A DNA stretch of 64,000 bases from Furcasterigmium furcatum (taxonomy: Eukaryota; Ascomycota; Sordariomycetes; Glomerellales; Plectosphaerellaceae). The notes under the pieces were generated by a model, which did not search any database, was not told where the DNA came from, and worked only from the letters and a program-made list of their open reading frames with translations. A program made the translations under genes and the position numbers. Positions 20,039 to 31,306 of the stretch are shown piece after piece (within the stretch, counting starts at the first letter, position 1; each line of letters begins with the position of its first letter). Location: NCBI GenBank assembly GCA_001599815.1, contig BCIA01000005.1:909088-973087 (forward strand), read 5' to 3'.

Positions 20039-21706
20039 TTAGGCGAGCAGCTCCCGCGCGACCTCTGGGCTGTTGATGAATGCCATGCCCTCCTTTCGGT
20101 AAGTGTCGTCCTCGACGAAATTCCCGGACGCGTTGAAGACCATGTTTCGCGGGGCCTCCAGGTCATAGCGCGGCCAGTATGGGAGGTGCTCCTTTTGGTC
20201 ATCTCTGCGACGGCATCCTTCCTTGGGATTGGGGTCCAAATCGTTGACGAACCGAATGTACGTCTCGCCAATTTGTCTCGCCAGTCTCACGTGAGAGTCA
20301 TACTTCGGGGAGGGCCCCAGCAGGCCCGAGATGTTCTGGAAGCTAAACGCGACATTGTCGAAGTGTTGCACGCCCTCATACTCCTGGCGACTCCACAGGC
20401 GCTGGTCAAACCGGTAGGAGTAGACTGGCTGTTCGCCGGCGAGAGGTCCCGCGTACAACTCGCACATCTTGCGGCGTCCTGAAATCATGACGAGATCACC
20501 GCCGATGTCCGCGCTGCGACGCCATTGCGATCCTCTATTGAGAGAATCCAGCCGCGTGCAGTTGGTGATGGAGTGAGGAGGCGCATTGCACGGGTCGTCG
20601 GGATACAACTCGAGGAGGGTGCGGATGGTGGGCGGGGAGAGCGAATAGGACCGCCAGGAGGTGAAGCCTTGGAGGAGGTCTGCCTCTGTGTTGGGGCGCG
20701 GTGTGCTTGACCGGAAGTTGATGCCTTCATCGCTGTTGGCCCCGATCAGCAGGGGGACTTTGATGAACTTTCCGTCCGGCATCAGCTGACTGGGGTAGCC
20801 AGTCAAGAAGTCGCCGTCGATGAGGGGGTTCCAAACTTGGCTGGGCTGAGCAGCGTAGAGGTCGGCTTGGCTGAGGCCTCGGAGACATGCAAGCTGGTCC
20901 CTCGAGTCCCAGCAGCCGACTGTCCGAGTCAAATTCTCGACGGCAACAGTATAATACGGCAGGGCCTGGACCTGAGCACCAGTCGGCCCACCGCTCTCCA
21001 TGATGGCCCCTCGGTATAAGTTATCGTCGCGCCCATCGTAGCTGAATAGGTGATACGCAATGCTCTGCGCGCCTGCGCTCTCGCCCCAAACGATGACACG
21101 GTCAGGGTCCCCGCCAAAAGCAGCAATGTTCTCCTGAATCCAGCGGAGAGCCATCCTCTGGTCCATGAGGCCAGCATTACTCGAGCCCTCGGTGAGCAAC
21201 TGAGGCGTCTGCAGGAAGCCGTACATGTTGAGGCGGTAGTTCAGGTCGACGGCGATGATAGGCTGGCCCATGTCCTGGCTGACCTGGACGATGCCGGAGA
21301 GGTTGTACTGCGGATCTGCCGTTGAACCGGTGTATAAACCGCCGCCGTAGATCCACACAAGGACTGGAAGCGAGGTGTTCCTGTGGCCAGCAGGGCGGAC
21401 AACGTTCAGCGTGAGGCAGTCCTCGGACATGTTGAAGTTTCCTCGGTACTGCATGCAGCTGTAGCCATACTTGGTGGCATCGCGAGTCTCCCCAAAAGAC
21501 TCATTGAGGCTCTGTGGCCAACGGAACCTCAAATTGCCGACGGGGGGTTGGGCGAAGGGGACTCCCAAGAAGGCATCTTGGTCCCAGGAGGGTAGATGGA
21601 CGCCCTCGTAGGTCCCGTTCAGAGTTGATGCAGTCGGTGCAGCAGCGGCGGCGGCCCCATGAAGGCCCGCCAGACCCAGGAGCAGTCCCCCAAGCAAAGA
21701 AGTCAT
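20039..21706 (-). CDS. Secreted type-B carboxylesterase/lipase
   Basis: An intronless 555-residue frame with an N-terminal signal peptide (about 20 residues, Leu/Ala-rich). Family landmarks: FLGVPFAQPPVGNLRF, the oxyanion hole YGGGLYTG, the nucleophile elbow VWGESAGAQS (Ser210), the acid residue in IGANSDEGI (Glu327) and the histidine in EGVQHFDNV (His448). All three catalytic residues of the alpha/beta-hydrolase carboxylesterase family are present, and several N-x-S/T sites suggest glycosylation. Such enzymes hydrolyse esters and lipids outside the cell; the substrate is unknown. It lies in the same orientation as the subtilase downstream but about 1 kb away, so the two are independent transcription units. 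Confidence 0.92.
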   Translation of the reverse strand: MTSLLGGLLLGLAGLHGAAAAAAPTASTLNGTYEGVHLPSWDQDAFLGVPFAQPPVGNLRFRWPQSLNESFGETRDATKYGYSCMQYRGNFNMSEDCLTLNVVRPAGHRNTSLPVLVWIYGGGLYTGSTADPQYNLSGIVQVSQDMGQPIIAVDLNYRLNMYGFLQTPQLLTEGSSNAGLMDQRMALRWIQENIAAFGGDPDRVIVWGESAGAQSIAYHLFSYDGRDDNLYRGAIMESGGPTGAQVQALPYYTVAVENLTRTVGCWDSRDQLACLRGLSQADLYAAQPSQVWNPLIDGDFLTGYPSQLMPDGKFIKVPLLIGANSDEGINFRSSTPRPNTEADLLQGFTSWRSYSLSPPTIRTLLELYPDDPCNAPPHSITNCTRLDSLNRGSQWRRSADIGGDLVMISGRRKMCELYAGPLAGEQPVYSYRFDQRLWSRQEYEGVQHFDNVAFSFQNISGLLGPSPKYDSHVRLARQIGETYIRFVNDLDPNPKEGCRRRDDQKEHLPYWPRYDLEAPRNMVFNASGNFVEDDTYRKEGMAFINSPEVARELLA

Positions 21707-22387
21707 GATTCGTGTCCTGCCAGAAGGTATCCGAGTCTCTTCCCTTTATCCTTCCGTCGCTGCCAGGGCGACGAAGCTTCATATACCGCCATGATGAAAG
21801 CATGAAGCCGGAATTTGAGATGGCCGAGACTAAATGATTGGAGGAGAATCCAACGGCCGCGGGTTCAACGGCGACGAGGATCGAGGCTAGTCCGAGTCTT
21901 GCGGGGGAACTGCTGATCTGGGGCCCCGCGCCGTTGAGGGTAGTAGGCTATTTGCGACATTGTAAGGAAACGGGGCCCTTTGTGGGGTTGAGGGCATCTG
22001 CATTCCGGTTAAACTCAGGAGTGAAGCAGTGGTAGGTGGACTTTGAAGGAAGAATAGCATCCGGAAGAATATGAGACTGGGGGCTTGAAGACGGATGGCG
22101 ATGATGATGGGTCGTGGTGTTTCGGCAGAGAGAGGAAGGAGCCAAGGAGCACGTACGGTGTTATTACCTAACGGGCACTGTGTTTGGTCCCCCGGCAAAT
22201 GCTCGGGCCGCTGAGCAATCATTTGACGTCAATTACCATCCGTTTTTCGATCCTTTTCACCTGCCGAGATCGTCACTCGAAAGCTCGACCTTCTCAGAAC
22301 CGACGCTCGAAGCTCCCACCATTCGTTTCCCGGCCCAATTGCCCTTTGAAGCTTCCCAGCTCGCTTCGTCCACAGCTCTACATCACG
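21707..22387. other. Shared divergent upstream region (esterase and BolA-like gene)
   Basis: This 681-bp region separates the divergent starts of the carboxylesterase and the BolA-like gene. It carries a perfect TGACGTCA palindrome (annotated separately). No further gene is seen. Confidence 0.5.
22224..22231. promoter_or_regulatory. CRE/ATF-type palindrome TGACGTCA
   Basis: A perfect 8-bp TGACGTCA palindrome lies 157 bp upstream of the BolA-like start codon. It is the consensus for ATF/CREB-type bZIP factors (Atf1/AtfA in fungi, linked to stress responses). The match is exact, but its use is inferred only from position. Confidence 0.5.
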
Positions 22388-22858
22388 ATGATCTGTCGCG
22401 CCTGCCAGCGCGCCCTCGCGCGCCCCGGACTCCTCACCAGAGCCTGCCAGTCGTCGACAACAAGATCCCTCTCCGCGACGACAACGACGCCCCTCCGCCC
22501 GATCCTCCCCCTCTCAGCGCCCCCTCGCCGCGTCTCCCTCCTAGCAACACGCGCCTACTCCTCCGCGCCCTCCCCGGCACCCTCCGCCTCCGCCGCCTCG
22601 CCCGGCGCCCTCGAGAAGCCCGACTTCCTCGACGAAGCCGAGTCCTGGATCTGGGACAAGCTCGCCGCCGAGTTCAGCCCGTCCGAGATGTCCGTGCGCG
22701 ACGTCTCGGGCGGCTGCGGCTCCATGTACGCCATCGACATCACGAGCGCGAAGTTCCGGGGCGCGGGCATGCTCAAGCAGCAACGCATGGTGAACGCCGT
22801 CCTCGGCGACAAGGTCAAGGAGTGGCACGGGCTGCAGCTGCGGACCAAGGCGCCGTAG
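22388..22858 (+). CDS. BolA-like mitochondrial iron-sulfur protein (BOLA3/Aim1 type)
   Basis: The chosen ATG (CACGATGATC) gives 156 residues. The first 70 or so residues are Arg/Ser/Ala-rich with almost no acidic residues, as expected for a mitochondrial presequence. The remainder is a BolA domain: AEFSPSEMSVRDVSGGCGSM, then YAIDITSAKFRG, QQRMVNAVLGD and KVKEWHGLQLRTKAP, including the conserved Cys of the metal-ligand loop and the invariant C-terminal His in WHGLQL. BOLA3-type proteins help deliver [4Fe-4S] clusters to lipoate synthase and respiratory complex II. The frame is also open upstream of this ATG, but those residues are non-conserved. Confidence 0.88.
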   Translation: MICRACQRALARPGLLTRACQSSTTRSLSATTTTPLRPILPLSAPPRRVSLLATRAYSSAPSPAPSASAASPGALEKPDFLDEAESWIWDKLAAEFSPSEMSVRDVSGGCGSMYAIDITSAKFRGAGMLKQQRMVNAVLGDKVKEWHGLQLRTKAP

Positions 22859-24037
22859 ACGACGGGGCCGACTCGCCGACTGCAATGAGCGTGTGTTCAT
22901 ACGCGCGGGTGGAGATATACTTGTACATTATGGCGGGCCGTTGCAGCAACCGGACGAGGCCCTGGGATTTGACGTCCTTGCCGGTGCTTGAACACGACGC
23001 TTGTGTGTTAGATGTATGATACTGTATGGCTGAAGATGAGCATATATGTAAAGAAACAGAGGCATGCTAAATCGACTGGCCGTAGCCGGGTCGGCCAATG
23101 GCCTCACGCCAGAGGGTCGAAGGGGCACGGCATCCAACACTTCACTCACAGACTTCTCCTCAAGGCGAACATGTGGAACACGCTTTGTCTCCTGCTACTT
23201 ATGCCCTGGTAGCTGATACCGCTCCGTCATGGATGCGCCTCCTCCCGACAACAGCGGATCCAGTGACCTAACGAATAGGTAACGCAGAACGCCCCCCGCC
23301 CAATGGACTCTGGTCACCTGCGTTCCCCTGTGCGCCCTGGGAGCGCTCGCCAGTGGGTCCAGGAGGGCGGGAGACAGACCCGTAGATAGCCATCAGCATG
23401 TCATTGGTGCGCGGGACACCCTTGCGGTAATCCTCGGCCCAAGATGTCAGTGAAACAAAGGACAGCAGCCAGTGAGCCCGTCCCCCCGATGAGACCGATG
23501 GTATCGATCGCGAGAGCAGGAAGAGGTCTCGGGGGAGGCCTGGCAGCATTTACGGACTGAGGCGAACGCCCAAGTGATAAACATGGCCTCTGCCGGCCCC
23601 GATGCTGAACTCCGGCGGCCATGTCAAGACGGCCGGCAGACGCCTCCGATGCTGCGGGGAAGCTCGCCGCCAGGCGGCCCAGGCGCCTCAGGAGCTTCCC
23701 CCGCATTTCGCTGGGGAACCAAGGAAACAAGCTTGACTCGGGAGGATCCTGGTCACCCCGCGCCCGCCGGGGACCTCGTGTCCCGTGTCTCGGAGGTTCA
23801 ACCGATGCTATGCCGGCCGTATAAGTTGAAGATCCGTCCATTTCCCCTGATTTACCACCACCTCTACTCATCCATCACTCGGCGATCAGACCCTCCAACT
23901 TCTTTCGTCATTCCTCTTGGGGTTGCATCGATCTCCACACGCCAAGATATCCCCACACTCCCGTCTCCCTCCAGATAGGTATCCCGAACATAGGGAACTC
24001 GTAAGAGCACTCGAATCCTCGCGGTCTTAGGCCAATT
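22859..24037. other. Intergenic, 1.2 kb
   Basis: Short frames on both strands have no coding bias. A TATA-like CGTATAAG lies near 23819 and could serve the downstream ThDP gene. No RNA gene or repeat is seen. Confidence 0.45.
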
Positions 24038-26162
24038 ATGCCAGTCCCCTCTCTGTGTTCTACTGGGTCGAGCCGGGCGGTAGTCCGGTGTCTTTCGCTT
24101 CGTTCTTCTGCAAAGGTCCGTCCCAGGTTGACGCCTGGGCTTGCCGTCTTCTCGACCGCGTCGTCTCCAACACCGTCGTCCAAGTCGAGGCGTCCTGCTT
24201 TCACACCACGGAGTGCCTCTGCATCTACTACACTTGTACCAAGAGACGTCAAGTCGTATGCTACTGCGACGCCGGCCGAGATGTACACCGCATCCTTTGC
24301 ATTTTTCGAGGCGTTGTGGGACGCCGGGGTGACGCACTGCTTCGTCAACTTGGGTTCCGACCACCCCAGCATCATCGAGGCCATGGTCAAAGGCCAGAAG
24401 GAGCGCAAGGGCCAGTTCCCTCGCATCATCACCTGCCCCAACGAAGTAAGTGCCGAGATCTCTCTCCCCGCATGAAGGTGGTCTAGGTCACTAACACCCC
24501 TCAGATGGTTGCCATGTCAATGGCAGACGGATACGCGCGGTTGACGGGCAAGCCGCAGTGCGTGATCGTGCATGTCGATGTTGGAACGCAGGGCCTCGGC
24601 GCCGCGGTACATAATTCATCTACCGGACGGGCGCCGGTTCTTGTTTTCGCCGGCCTCTCCCCTTTTACACTGGAGGGCGAAATGCGCGGCAGCCGCACCG
24701 AGTACATCCACTGGATCCAGGACGTTCCCGACCAGAAGCAGATCCTGGCCCAGTACTGCCGCTACTCCGGAGAGATCAAGACAGGCAAGAATGTCAAACA
24801 GATGGTCAACCGCGCGTTGCAGTTTTCGAAGTCGGATCCTCAGGGTCCGGTGTACCTGTGCGGCGCGCGGGAGGTCATGGAGGAAGACATTGACCCGTAC
24901 CAGATCGCGCAGGCGGAATGGGATCCCGTCGAGCTCGGCGGACTGCCCAGAGGCGCTGTCAGCAAGATCGCAGACGCCCTCGCTGGCGCCAAGGAGCCCC
25001 TCGTTATTACCGGGTACGGCGGGCGCGACCACAAATTCCCCGGTGCTCTGGTGGAACTAGCCAACACTGTCAAGGGACTTCGCGTTCTGGACACCGGCGG
25101 CTCGGATATGTGTTTCCCGGCAGACCACCCAGGCTGGCTGGGCCTTCGTTTCGGCGCCGACGACGCCATCAAGACGGCCGACGTGATTGTCGTTCTCAAC
25201 TGTGACGTGCCGTGGGTCAACACCCTCTGCCACCCGAAGAAGGACGCCCGGATTTTCCACGTCGACGTGGATCCGCTCAAGCAGCAAATGCCGGTCTTCT
25301 ACATCAAGGCCGAATCCCGGTACAGAGCAGACAGTCTGGCGGCAGTGGAGCAGATCACTGCAGAGCTCAGGTCGGACGATGCCTTGGCATCGCAGTTGAG
25401 CACCAAAGAAGCGGAGGAGCGGGGCCAGGCGCTCCAGAAGTCATACGAGAAGCGGCTCGCAACGATCGAGGAGAAGACGAAACCGCGAGATGGAGAGTTT
25501 GGAACGGGGTACCTGTGCCGAGAACTCCGGCGGCTATGCCCCCAGGACACGATTTGGGCCATCGAGGCTGTGACGAACACCGTGTTCGTGCATGAAAACC
25601 TCCAACCAACGCTTCCGGGCTCGTGGATCAACTGCGGTGGAGGTGGACTCGGCTGGTCGGGCGGCGGCGCGTTGGGCATCAAACTCGCGACGGATGTCGA
25701 GAGCAGAGGAAAGGGCAAGTTCGTCGTGCAGATTGTGGGCGACGGAACGTTCTTGTTCTCTGTGCCCGGCAGCGTGTACTGGATCTCGAAGCGGTACAAT
25801 ATCCCGGTACTGACTATCATCTTGAACAACAAGGGTAAGCCTGCTCCTGAAAAGAACGGTCTGTGGAGAAACAGCAGTGGATTGCTAACGGAGATGCTGC
25901 AGGTTGGAACGCGCCCAGGCGGTCTCTTCTCCTCGTGCACCCGGACGGTGAAGCCTCCAGGGCATCGAATGAGGAGATTAACATCTCGTTCGACCCCGCG
26001 CCGGACTATGCAGGAATCGCAAAGGCTGCGGCGGGCGGTGACCTATTCGCGGCGCGTGTAGATCGTCTGGAGGATCTGGAGGGCGTCTTGGCCAAGGCCA
26101 TCGAGACAGTGGAGGGGGGCCAGTCGGCAGTCCTGGACTGCAAGGTCCTCTCCGGCTGTTGA
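24038..26162 (+). CDS. Thiamine-diphosphate enzyme of the acetolactate synthase/decarboxylase superfamily
   Basis: Exons are 24038-24445, 24505-25834 and 25903-26162 (introns of 59 and 68 nt, both with CTAAC-type branch sites), giving up to 665 residues. The PYR domain contains GVTHCFVNLGSDHPS and the catalytic-glutamate region CPNE|MVAMSMADGYAR, in which the first intron falls exactly after the Glu codon. A central domain and the C-terminal PP domain follow, with the ThDP motif starting GDGTFLFS and closing at ILNNKGWN across the second intron. It looks like the acetolactate synthase-like or benzoylformate decarboxylase-like group of fungi rather than mitochondrial Ilv2, which is longer and more conserved. 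The true start could be the ATG at 24281 (584 residues); the preceding Ser/Arg-rich part might be a targeting peptide or leader. The substrate is unknown. Confidence 0.85.
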
Positions 26163-28358
26163 GGATGCTCCATTTGGCTCCGAGAGATGTCATCCTAAGT
26201 CAGAAAGGACGTCGCGGCTGTCCCGGTTCTGGGCCGCGGCAAGCCGAAGAGATGTCCGAGAGACGGCCCAGCCAGCTTACATGTGATGGAATACAATTTT
26301 GCAGACCTCGTCTCGTGCTCACAGTTTCCCCCTTGTGCACCGTGAAGAACACGCCGCCGGTGTCACTTGTCATAGGGGTAATCTCGCCTGGGCAGCGCCG
26401 GCGTTGACCAAGCCTTGAACCCTGCAGATCCCTGGCGGTTGGACCCCGACAAGGACGCATGTCTCAACCACCGGTTCAATTAGACCCCGCGGTGGTGTTG
26501 GAGAAGGCGGGATATAAACGCTTGACGAGTGGCCGGGCACGTCAACGGTCGGAGTCGGTCCTTCTTAGTATCCCCTCCGGCTGGAGGTGCAGGCGGTTAC
26601 GGCGTCTCTAGAATGGCACGAGTAAGGTTAGCGACCCAACCCTGGGAGAGCTCGCATGACCCCGTTCGTGCCCAGTGCCGTGCCTCTCCTCTCACATGGA
26701 TGAGGTGGCTCGAGGACCAAAAGTGCCGGGCGGACGGGCGGGGGGGACTATCGGCGGCTTGGTTAAAAGCAGGGCCGGTCGCTGTTTGCGGTTGATTCTG
26801 TCTCCCATCGGGGTGTCTCGGACCTGGACTCGTCTCGATTTCTCTCGACCACCGCCCAGCCCAGCCCAGCAGCAGGTGAGCCTCGGTGGCGTCAGCTCGT
26901 GTGGTGGCGATCATCAGTCGATCATGCGACAGCAGTCAGTCCTCGTTTCCGATACGAAAGACGCGGAGGTTGCAGCATAGGCAAAGCGACCGACATATCT
27001 TGGGGCGTGGATTCCGGGAGGTCGAGTGCAGTTGGGGATTGTTTGAGGAGCGTTTTCAGCAGACTTGGTCCGCATTCCGACTTTGCCCATTCCTCAGGTT
27101 CTGTTCTGAGGTGAGGAGGGGTAAGAGGGGCACTGCACTGGGAAGGAACATTCTACCTTTCTCGGTCGACCACGAGGAAGGAACATCGACCAAGGGCAGG
27201 AGCAACCCGCCAACGTCAGCCAGACGGACCTTCCTACTGCTCACGTTTCGACCATTTCACTCGCAGGCCTCTTCTCAACCTTCTTATCAGAGCCTCGACA
27301 TCGCTTATCCACCAACACTCACCGAACTAAACTTCAACATCGTCATCGGAACAAACCTCCGAGTCGCCTCCCCAATTGCTGCCCACCAAGCGTCCATCTA
27401 TGAAAGCACCACCCGCGGCTGCATCGAACCACACCTCCGAACGGACTGCAGCATACTTGTAGCCGTTCCGGCCTCTCTTCCGCCGATCACCTGCAATCCA
27501 CCGTGCCAACCTGCCACGGGCATACCGACAACGCGCCGTACCCAGCCGTGGTTGATGGATGACCACTCTCGGGGGCAAACCGCAAGATAACGACTCGAAG
27601 GCAGCGCCATCGCAGCAGAGGTACCACTGCCGTGCAGGGAGCAAGCCACTGCCTTTACTGGTGCTCATCGAGACCGTCATCGCCCCGGCAAGGCAACCAG
27701 GCCAAACAGGCCCCTTCTGGTCGAGACTACTCCACTGATCTCGTCCAGTTTTATTATACCTAGCTTTCTCTTGGCTGCTTGCCAACTCCCACACCGCAGC
27801 AATCAGTCCGAACTGCGACTCCCCTGCCACTTCGGCCCCCTGCTTGGGTCTCGAACGCCATCCTCCTCTTCACACCCTGCAGCGTCCCCAGTTTTGTCCG
27901 ACCACGCCTCTACCTCGCGTGTAAACCAAGCCCAACTCGCCGCCGCTAAGCCCACGACTCGACCATACTTGAACCCGACCGCTGCCCCCGTTCCCGATAC
28001 ACGACACCACTCGCACTGGACATCACGAGAGTCGGGCTGCAAGTTGGAGCAGGCCCGATCACGCCGCAAGCCCGGTTGCTACCGCTGCATCTCGAGACCA
28101 TGATCCCGGCGCCACCAACACACAAAATATACAATAACGCAGGGCCGCCCCAGGGCTTGACCCGTCCGACCAAGGCCCGACCAAAAGGTTAGGCTGGGAA
28201 TACTCTGTGACGTCGCCGATTGTCAGTCTTTGTAGGACGACTCCTGGTCGCGTGGCTAGGTAGGCAACGTTACTTGCCACCCACTCCCGCAACATTTCGG
28301 GCGAATCTTGCGCAGACCTCTCCGGGGTTCTAGCCTCCAGAGGCGCAACTTCGCCATT
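26163..28358. other. Intergenic, 2.2 kb, probable long leader/promoter of the cyclin gene
   Basis: No convincing gene. A TATA-like GGGATATAAACG lies near 26509-26520, and pyrimidine-rich, ATG-containing stretches follow. Long leaders with upstream ATGs are usual for fungal regulatory genes, so part of this DNA may be transcribed with the downstream cyclin. Confidence 0.4.
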
Positions 28359-29426
28359 ATGTCTCCTCAGTCTGGCGATGGGCAAGCCACAACCACACAG
28401 CAGGTGCTCTCCGACAGCAATGAGCTTCCGGTGCTCCCGCCGCCACCGAATCCTTCCTCAGACCCCGCGCTTGTCGTCCACGAGACCGACAGCCCTCGCA
28501 TCGACCCCCAGATAAGCAATGATATCTTCAAAATATCGCCGAGAACGGCGCTGAGGCTTCTCAGCAAAGGCGTTGAGGCACTGGTACTTGTCACTGGCGA
28601 TATACCACCGACACCGCCGCCAACAAGCCCGACCATGCCTCATATGCGGGGGATACAATTGGAAAAGGACAGCATCAAGCGGTCCAACTCGGAGAAGGAT
28701 CTTGCGAGGATGCGCCAACAAGCAGAGGCCTCGTCACAACGGCCAACAAGCTCGCGTGAGGTGTCCGCCTTATCAGAGTTGTCGTCTCATTCGAGCAACT
28801 CTGCAGGCTCCGCAGCCTCCCAACCGATTGATGGCGTTCGACTACGAGCGACGCCCTCGCCTGCTGGAGTAGAGCCTTTGAAATCTCCCGAGCCATACCT
28901 CGTCATCGGCGAGAACTCACAGCCGCTCAACCTCCAGCACGGCGCAATCACGCGAAAGTTCTATTCGAAGAAACCGCCGCCAATCAGTATCGAGGACTAT
29001 CTGTCACGAATGCATAGGTTCTGCCCTATGAGCACGGCGGTCTACCTCGCGACAAGCCTGTACATCCACCGGCTGGCAGTCGACGAGCGCGCCATCCCGG
29101 TGACGAGGCGGAATGCGCATCGGTTGGTGCTGGCCGGACTCCGCGTCGCAATGAAGGCATTAGAAGATCTCAGCTACCCTCACGGGAAGATGGCAAAAGT
29201 TGGAGGCGTGAGCGAGGTGGAGCTGGCAAGATTGGAAATCAGTTTCTGTTTCCTGACCAACTTTGAGCTGGTCGTGACGGAACAAGTGCTCAGGGAGCAC
29301 TGCGATGTGCTGCGGCAAGGCAACTCATGGAACGTGCTGCGGGAAGGGCTGCCGGCCCTGACTCTGAATAACAAGAGGCTAGCAAAGGCTAGCGGATCAG
29401 AGCGGCAGCAGGAGAACGAAGGTTGA
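28359..29426 (+). CDS. preg: Pho80/PREG-type cyclin (phosphate-signalling CDK partner)
   Basis: The first ATG of the frame (CATTATGTCTCC) gives 355 residues without introns. The N-terminal 200 residues are Ser/Pro-rich and disordered. The C-terminal 130 form a Pho80-type cyclin box: SIEDYLSRMHRFCPMS, AVYLATSLYIHRLA, NAHRLVLAGLRVAMKALED and the hallmark YPHGKMAKVGGVSEVELAR followed by LEISFCFLTNFEL. In Neurospora the orthologue PREG pairs with the kinase PGOV to repress the phosphate regulon through NUC-1; yeast Pho80-Pho85 does the same to Pho4. It is expected in cytosol and nucleus. The symbol follows the Neurospora gene and rests on motif recognition only; another Pcl-type cyclin is less likely because of the AKVGGVS motif. 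Confidence 0.88.
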   Translation: MSPQSGDGQATTTQQVLSDSNELPVLPPPPNPSSDPALVVHETDSPRIDPQISNDIFKISPRTALRLLSKGVEALVLVTGDIPPTPPPTSPTMPHMRGIQLEKDSIKRSNSEKDLARMRQQAEASSQRPTSSREVSALSELSSHSSNSAGSAASQPIDGVRLRATPSPAGVEPLKSPEPYLVIGENSQPLNLQHGAITRKFYSKKPPPISIEDYLSRMHRFCPMSTAVYLATSLYIHRLAVDERAIPVTRRNAHRLVLAGLRVAMKALEDLSYPHGKMAKVGGVSEVELARLEISFCFLTNFELVVTEQVLREHCDVLRQGNSWNVLREGLPALTLNNKRLAKASGSERQQENEG

Positions 29427-30030
29427 CGGCATTGTTCTGCAAGCCAGGTGTGCCGGGTTGGAGTAGGAGGCTTATATATGAGGCCGCATCAGCTTGGGGG
29501 AGGAGATCCATCTACTCAGCATATAGCATAGCATTGGCCGGTACATCTGAAACGTATTTTCATTCCGTTTATACATTTTCAACTTGCGCAGAACTGGAAT
29601 ACACTGTTCTGCCTTCAATGCCCGTCTATTGACTCCGGGAACTTTCGCCTGATGGTGCCGCTTGAGGAAGCCCAGCTCTTATCTTATCGTTGAAGCTTGG
29701 GCCCCTTTCGCCCCTGCGCCCTGCGCCTTGGGAACCTGGAAGGCAGCGATTCATTGGCTAAGACCGGCTCAAGTCCTGCAGGTACAGACGACCAGCAACT
29801 CAACTCAACTGAGGTGCTACCGGATGCATCGTCACAGCATCCACTTTCGAGCTTCCCACCACAAACATCCAATCACCAGTTCTTGCGGCAACACCTCTCC
29901 CAACGCCATTGGAACGTCCGATCCTTCAAATCACACTCTCTTGAAGCCCAGCATTGTGCGCCACTCTTTCAATCGAAAGGCAACAGCCCCAGTCGCTTAG
30001 ACGACCCCGTCGCAAAGCCGACTCGATCCA
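29427..30030. other. Intergenic, 0.6 kb
   Basis: 3' flank of the cyclin gene and promoter/leader of the BTB gene. No additional gene is seen. Confidence 0.5.
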
Positions 30031-30980
30031 ATGCCCACGGAAAACAGCAACAGCGAGGCGGGCGGCGACGTCGAGATGGAGGGCGCCACCGCCGTCGCTG
30101 GCGAGGAGACCATCGTGCCTGTTGACGACGAGGCCGGCAAGGAGGATCAGGCGCCCGAGCCGCGGGCCACCTTCATAAGCTACCTGATGAGCCCGGTCGT
30201 GACCATGATCGTCGGGCAGAACGGCACCGAGTCGATCCTCACGGCACATCAGGCGCTCCTCAGCCAGAGCCCTTTCTTTAAGGACGCATGCTCCCAGTTT
30301 GCAGACGACGGCAGCGTAAGTCCCCCGCCGCCGCCCGCGCCGCGCGTCGCCCTCTGACGAGCGACCCCGACAGCCGCGCCAGATCGAGCTCCAGGGCGAA
30401 GACGTCGATGCGACCGGCTGCTTCCTCGAATACCTCTATACGGGCGAGTACTTCCCGCGAAAGCTCCCCGGGCAGCGCGTCCTCGAGGAGGACCCCACGC
30501 AGCCCAAGGTCGACGACTCGGGCGACCAGCTCCTCAAGCACGCCCGCGTCTACACCCTCGCCGAGAAGTTCGGCGTCCCCGGCCTGCGCAGCCTCGCCAG
30601 CTCAAAGATCCACTGCGTCAACTCGACCGCCAGGGGCGAGATCGCATACGCCCGCTACGTATACCAGTTCACCGGCAAGGACGACACAAAGGTCCGCGCA
30701 CCCGTCGCCAGCTTCTGGGCCGCAAGGTCGCACACCCTGCGCTCCGAAGCCGAGGAGGAGTTCAAGGCGCTGTGTCTCGAGTTCCCCCAGTTCGGCTACG
30801 ATGTCCTCAGTATGTCCCCACGACCGTCGGGCATGCGCCGCGCCCTCGCTAACCACGTGAACAGCCCGCGTCCTCGACGAAAAGCTCAAGCGCGAGCGCT
30901 CCGAAAAGATGCACCCCTCATCAGCCGGCGGCGGCTCCGGCCGGAAGCGCGCCCGCCACAGCAGCGGCGGCGCCGCTTGA
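30031..30980 (+). CDS. BTB/POZ-domain protein
   Basis: Exons are 30031-30315, 30374-30809 and 30865-30980 (introns of 58 and 55 nt, GTAAGT and GTATGT donors), giving 278 residues. The first 45 residues are acidic and disordered. A BTB fold spans about 50-190: SPVVTMIVGQNGTES, AHQALLSQSPFFKDAC, IELQGEDVDATGCFLEYLYT and ARVYTLAEKFGVPGLRSLA. The protein ends with a basic, Gly/Ser-rich tail (GRKRARHSS) that could be a nuclear localisation signal. Fungal single-BTB proteins often dimerise or act as Cul3 adaptors, but no MATH, Kelch or zinc-finger partner domain is present, so the role is open. Confidence 0.85.
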
Positions 30981-31306
30981 GCGAAGCCCGAAAGCATTGG
31001 GTCTCTGGGCCCTACAGTGTAAAAAAATCTGGACGTGCCGTTCACCGGCACGGCATGTTGTTGTTGCTGTACATTATATCTGGTCATGGGATTTGGGGGA
31101 ACATTCAGCGTCGGCGCGTTGCGCGGGTCTGCTTGCCGCATTCTAGGGAATATCCGATCGAGCGTGCCACTGGCCAGGGTAGGCTTGATGGACGCCGGTC
31201 AGTGCATATATCATGGTCCGTATGTAACGGATTCTTTTTTGTTCATGTCCGGCTCGAGCAACCAGTTCACAGCAGCTGACCTGTGTCTGTGCCAGTGGTC
31301 AACGCC
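30981..31306. other. Convergent 3' region (BTB and HET genes)
   Basis: 326 bp between two convergent stop codons. No gene is seen. Confidence 0.5.

Noticed and set aside
26460..26500. A possible tRNA B-box (GGTTCAATTAGACC)
   Set aside because: No matching A-box or cloverleaf stems could be drawn around it.
26886..27590. 234-codon plus-strand frame upstream of the cyclin gene
   Set aside because: Composition and codon use look random; probably leader or promoter DNA.
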